Under the pieces are notes generated by a model, which saw only the letters and a program-made list of their open reading frames with translations, was not told where the DNA came from and did no database searches. The translations under genes were made by a program, and so were the position numbers. A stretch of 7,086 bases of DNA from Bacillota bacterium (lineage in GTDB: Bacteria > Bacillota > Clostridia > Lachnospirales > Lachnospiraceae): positions 1 to 7,086 of the forward strand of contig JAIIAN010000155.1 in NCBI GenBank assembly GCA_022717655.1. The letters run 5' to 3'. Positions 5,956 to 7,086 of the stretch are shown piece by piece. Numbering within the stretch: the first letter of the stretch is position 1; every line of letters starts with the position of its first letter.

Positions 5956-6804
5956 CTAGCGGTGTTCACGTGCAGACATTAAAAAAAGCTTTTTGTAGGC
6001 TCTCGAAAAGGTAGAATAGTTTTTAAATCCACTTGAAAAACAGGCTTCTGTGACAGAAGTTCCGCTTTGAATTAAGGCACGGGCATGAAGCAGACGCTTG
6101 GTAGAAATATAATTGGCAACGCTGTATCCGGTTTCTTTTTTAAATAAATGCATGAGGTAATAACGGCTCATATAAAATTTGGAAGAGAGTGTATCAATAC
6201 TTAAATCTTCCACAAGATGTTCTGCAATGTATTCTAAAATCGGCAGAATCTTGGAGTTGCAGTAGCTGTTTGGAACGTAGGCACTTGAATAAGAATCCAT
6301 GGAAGCACGATTTAATAAGATCAAAAATTGAAGAAATAGTGTGTTCTGATATAGACCAGAAGCAAAGTCATCCTGTGCAAGAGAAACTTCCAGTTCAACC
6401 AGTGTTTCATAAAGACGGCTTTTGGCAAACAGTTCGACACGAAGTACGTGAGAATGATTATTTTCTGCATTGGTAAAACAGGAATCCAGCAAATCTCCGG
6501 ATTCTTTATAACGTTCCAGAAAATCCGGTGAAATATATAGAATCATGCGTTCATAAAAAGTACTGTTAATAACCGGTTTATGAATTTCTCCGGCATTTAC
6601 CAAAACTAAATCATAAGGTTTTAAGTCATAGGTTTTCCCCTCAATGTGGTAAGTGACATCACCTTTTAATAAAAGAAATACTTTATAAAAATCATGATAA
6701 TGATAGGAAACCGGAAGGGGTTCTGAGTCTGCTAAATGAAACAGACGAAAGTTGTCATTGAGATATCCGGCTTTATTAAAGGTTTCTGATTCGATACGTT
6801 CCAT
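5956..6804 (-). CDS. AraC-family transcriptional regulator, cupin sensor domain
   Basis: DNA-binding regulator of 282 residues, the usual length for a cupin-AraC protein. The N-terminal beta-barrel (about 20-100) has the cupin-like H-Y-H-D-F (35-39), L-K-G-D-V-T-Y-H-I-E-G (46-56) and V-N-A-G-E-I-H-K-P (69-77). The C-terminal double helix-turn-helix spans about 185-282. Its first HTH is L-S-S-K-F-Y-M-S-R-Y-Y-L-M-H-L-F-K (206-222) and its second is V-T-E-A-C-F-S-S-G-F-K-N-Y-S-T-F-S-R-A-Y (251-270). The C-terminal tail, L-F-L-M-S-A-R-E-H-R, departs from the common F-G-x-S-P-x-x-Y-R by losing the proline. An AAAGGA ribosome binding site (6820-6815) lies ten bases before the ATG. Cupin AraC proteins often sense sugars or other small molecules, but the ligand cannot be inferred. 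It is divergent from dapF and upstream of dpaA on the same strand; either could be a target. Confidence 0.93.
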   Translation of the reverse strand: MERIESETFNKAGYLNDNFRLFHLADSEPLPVSYHYHDFYKVFLLLKGDVTYHIEGKTYDLKPYDLVLVNAGEIHKPVINSTFYERMILYISPDFLERYKESGDLLDSCFTNAENNHSHVLRVELFAKSRLYETLVELEVSLAQDDFASGLYQNTLFLQFLILLNRASMDSYSSAYVPNSYCNSKILPILEYIAEHLVEDLSIDTLSSKFYMSRYYLMHLFKKETGYSVANYISTKRLLHARALIQSGTSVTEACFSSGFKNYSTFSRAYKKLFLMSAREHR

Positions 6805-6847
6805 AGGTTTTAAATCCTTTCGGTTTTTCTGATAAACTGAACATTTT

Positions 6848-6877
6848 TTGCAATATTTTTGGCATAATACTTATATT
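6848..6877 (+). promoter_or_regulatory. Candidate sigma-A promoter of dapF
   Basis: TTGCAA (6848-6853), 18 bases, TATATT (6872-6877): each box is one or two bases from the consensus. The transcript would start near 6884, giving a leader of about 70 bases before the dapF ATG. The -10 region overlaps the -10 of the divergent araC-type promoter. The area is very AT-rich, so other pairings are possible. Confidence 0.5.
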
Positions 6878-6883
6878 ATAACA
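6875..6883 (-). promoter_or_regulatory. Candidate extended -10 promoter of the AraC-family gene
   Basis: On the minus strand, TGTTATAAT (6883-6875) is a perfect extended -10 element. The -35 position (6903-6898, TAGTGT) is poor. Transcription would begin near 6868 and leave a leader of about 64 bases. It overlaps the -10 of the divergent dapF promoter by three bases (6875-6877), so the two polymerases would exclude each other. Confidence 0.5.
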
Positions 6884-6956
6884 TAAAGATGTCTGATACA
6901 CTAGGAAATAGATGGACTTCTGAAATTAGAAAAATAGAAAATTGGGGGAAAATAAA

Positions 6957-7086
6957 ATGGAATTTGTAAAATATCAGGGTATCGGAAATGATTATCTGGT
7001 GTACGATGTTATAAAAAATGAAGAAGTACTGACCAGAGAACAGATTAAAAAAATTTGTGATCGAAATTTTGGAGTTGGAGCAGATG
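6957..7086 (+). CDS. dapF: Diaminopimelate epimerase, N-terminal part (runs off the window)
   Basis: Cytoplasmic, cofactor-independent epimerase that turns LL-diaminopimelate into meso-diaminopimelate, used for lysine and the peptidoglycan cross-link. Only 43 complete codons are in the window. They show the family's start, F-V-K-Y-Q-G-I-G-N-D-Y-L-V (3-15, the counterpart of the common H-G-L-G-N-D-F) and the block I-C-D-R-N-F-G-V-G-A-D at 33-43. The first catalytic cysteine (near residue 73 in known enzymes) lies outside the window. A GGGGGA ribosome binding site (6944-6949) stands seven bases before the ATG at 6957. It is divergent from the AraC-type gene. The assignment is secure despite the short length. 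Confidence 0.92.
   Translation, partial: MEFVKYQGIGNDYLVYDVIKNEEVLTREQIKKICDRNFGVGAD

Noticed and set aside
6189..6476. A 95-codon plus-strand frame antisense to the AraC-type gene
   Set aside because: The regulator is intact across this stretch and the frame has no supporting signal.

Overview
The window looks like a chromosomal segment of an endospore-forming, low-GC Gram-positive anaerobe, most likely a Clostridia member of the Lachnospiraceae type. This rests on the AT-rich intergenic DNA, strong AGGAGG-type ribosome binding sites, tRNA genes without an encoded CCA end, and a dipicolinate synthase gene pair (a spore-core metabolite pathway). The assignment to a family is inference from gene style, not from a search.

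Layout. Positions 1-345 hold the decayed remains of a two-component response regulator (minus strand) and the rho-independent terminator of a tRNA operon. Positions 346-492 (minus) carry tRNA-Cys(GCA) and tRNA-Glu(UUC), four bases apart, with their own sigma-A promoter at 530-558. Divergent to them, 666-2358 (plus) is a two-gene tRNA-modification operon: a tRNA-dihydrouridine synthase and TrmO, the t6A37 N6-methyltransferase. It converges with a minus-strand block at 4975-5826 (dpaA), 4363-4947 (dpaB) and 2380-4230 (asparagine synthetase). Upstream of that block, also on the minus strand, lies an AraC-family regulator (5956-6804). Divergent to the regulator, dapF (diaminopimelate epimerase) begins at 6957 and runs off the right edge.

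How the genes work together. DpaA and DpaB make dipicolinic acid from the lysine/diaminopimelate pathway intermediate made by DapA. DapF acts further along the same pathway towards meso-diaminopimelate and lysine, so the right half sits on both sides of a metabolic branch point. A close match to a mother-cell sigma-K promoter (CACC, 16 bases, CATATAGTA) stands directly in front of dpaA and settles its start codon. The asparagine synthetase follows dpaB in the same direction after a 132-base gap that contains a large, nearly perfect hairpin; it may be a sporulation-linked, AsnO-like enzyme expressed with the dpa genes. No mobile element, CRISPR array, phage gene or wholly unknown protein family is visible. 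The most unusual points are the dpaAB-asnB linkage, the hairpin in the asnB leader, and the response-regulator fossil.
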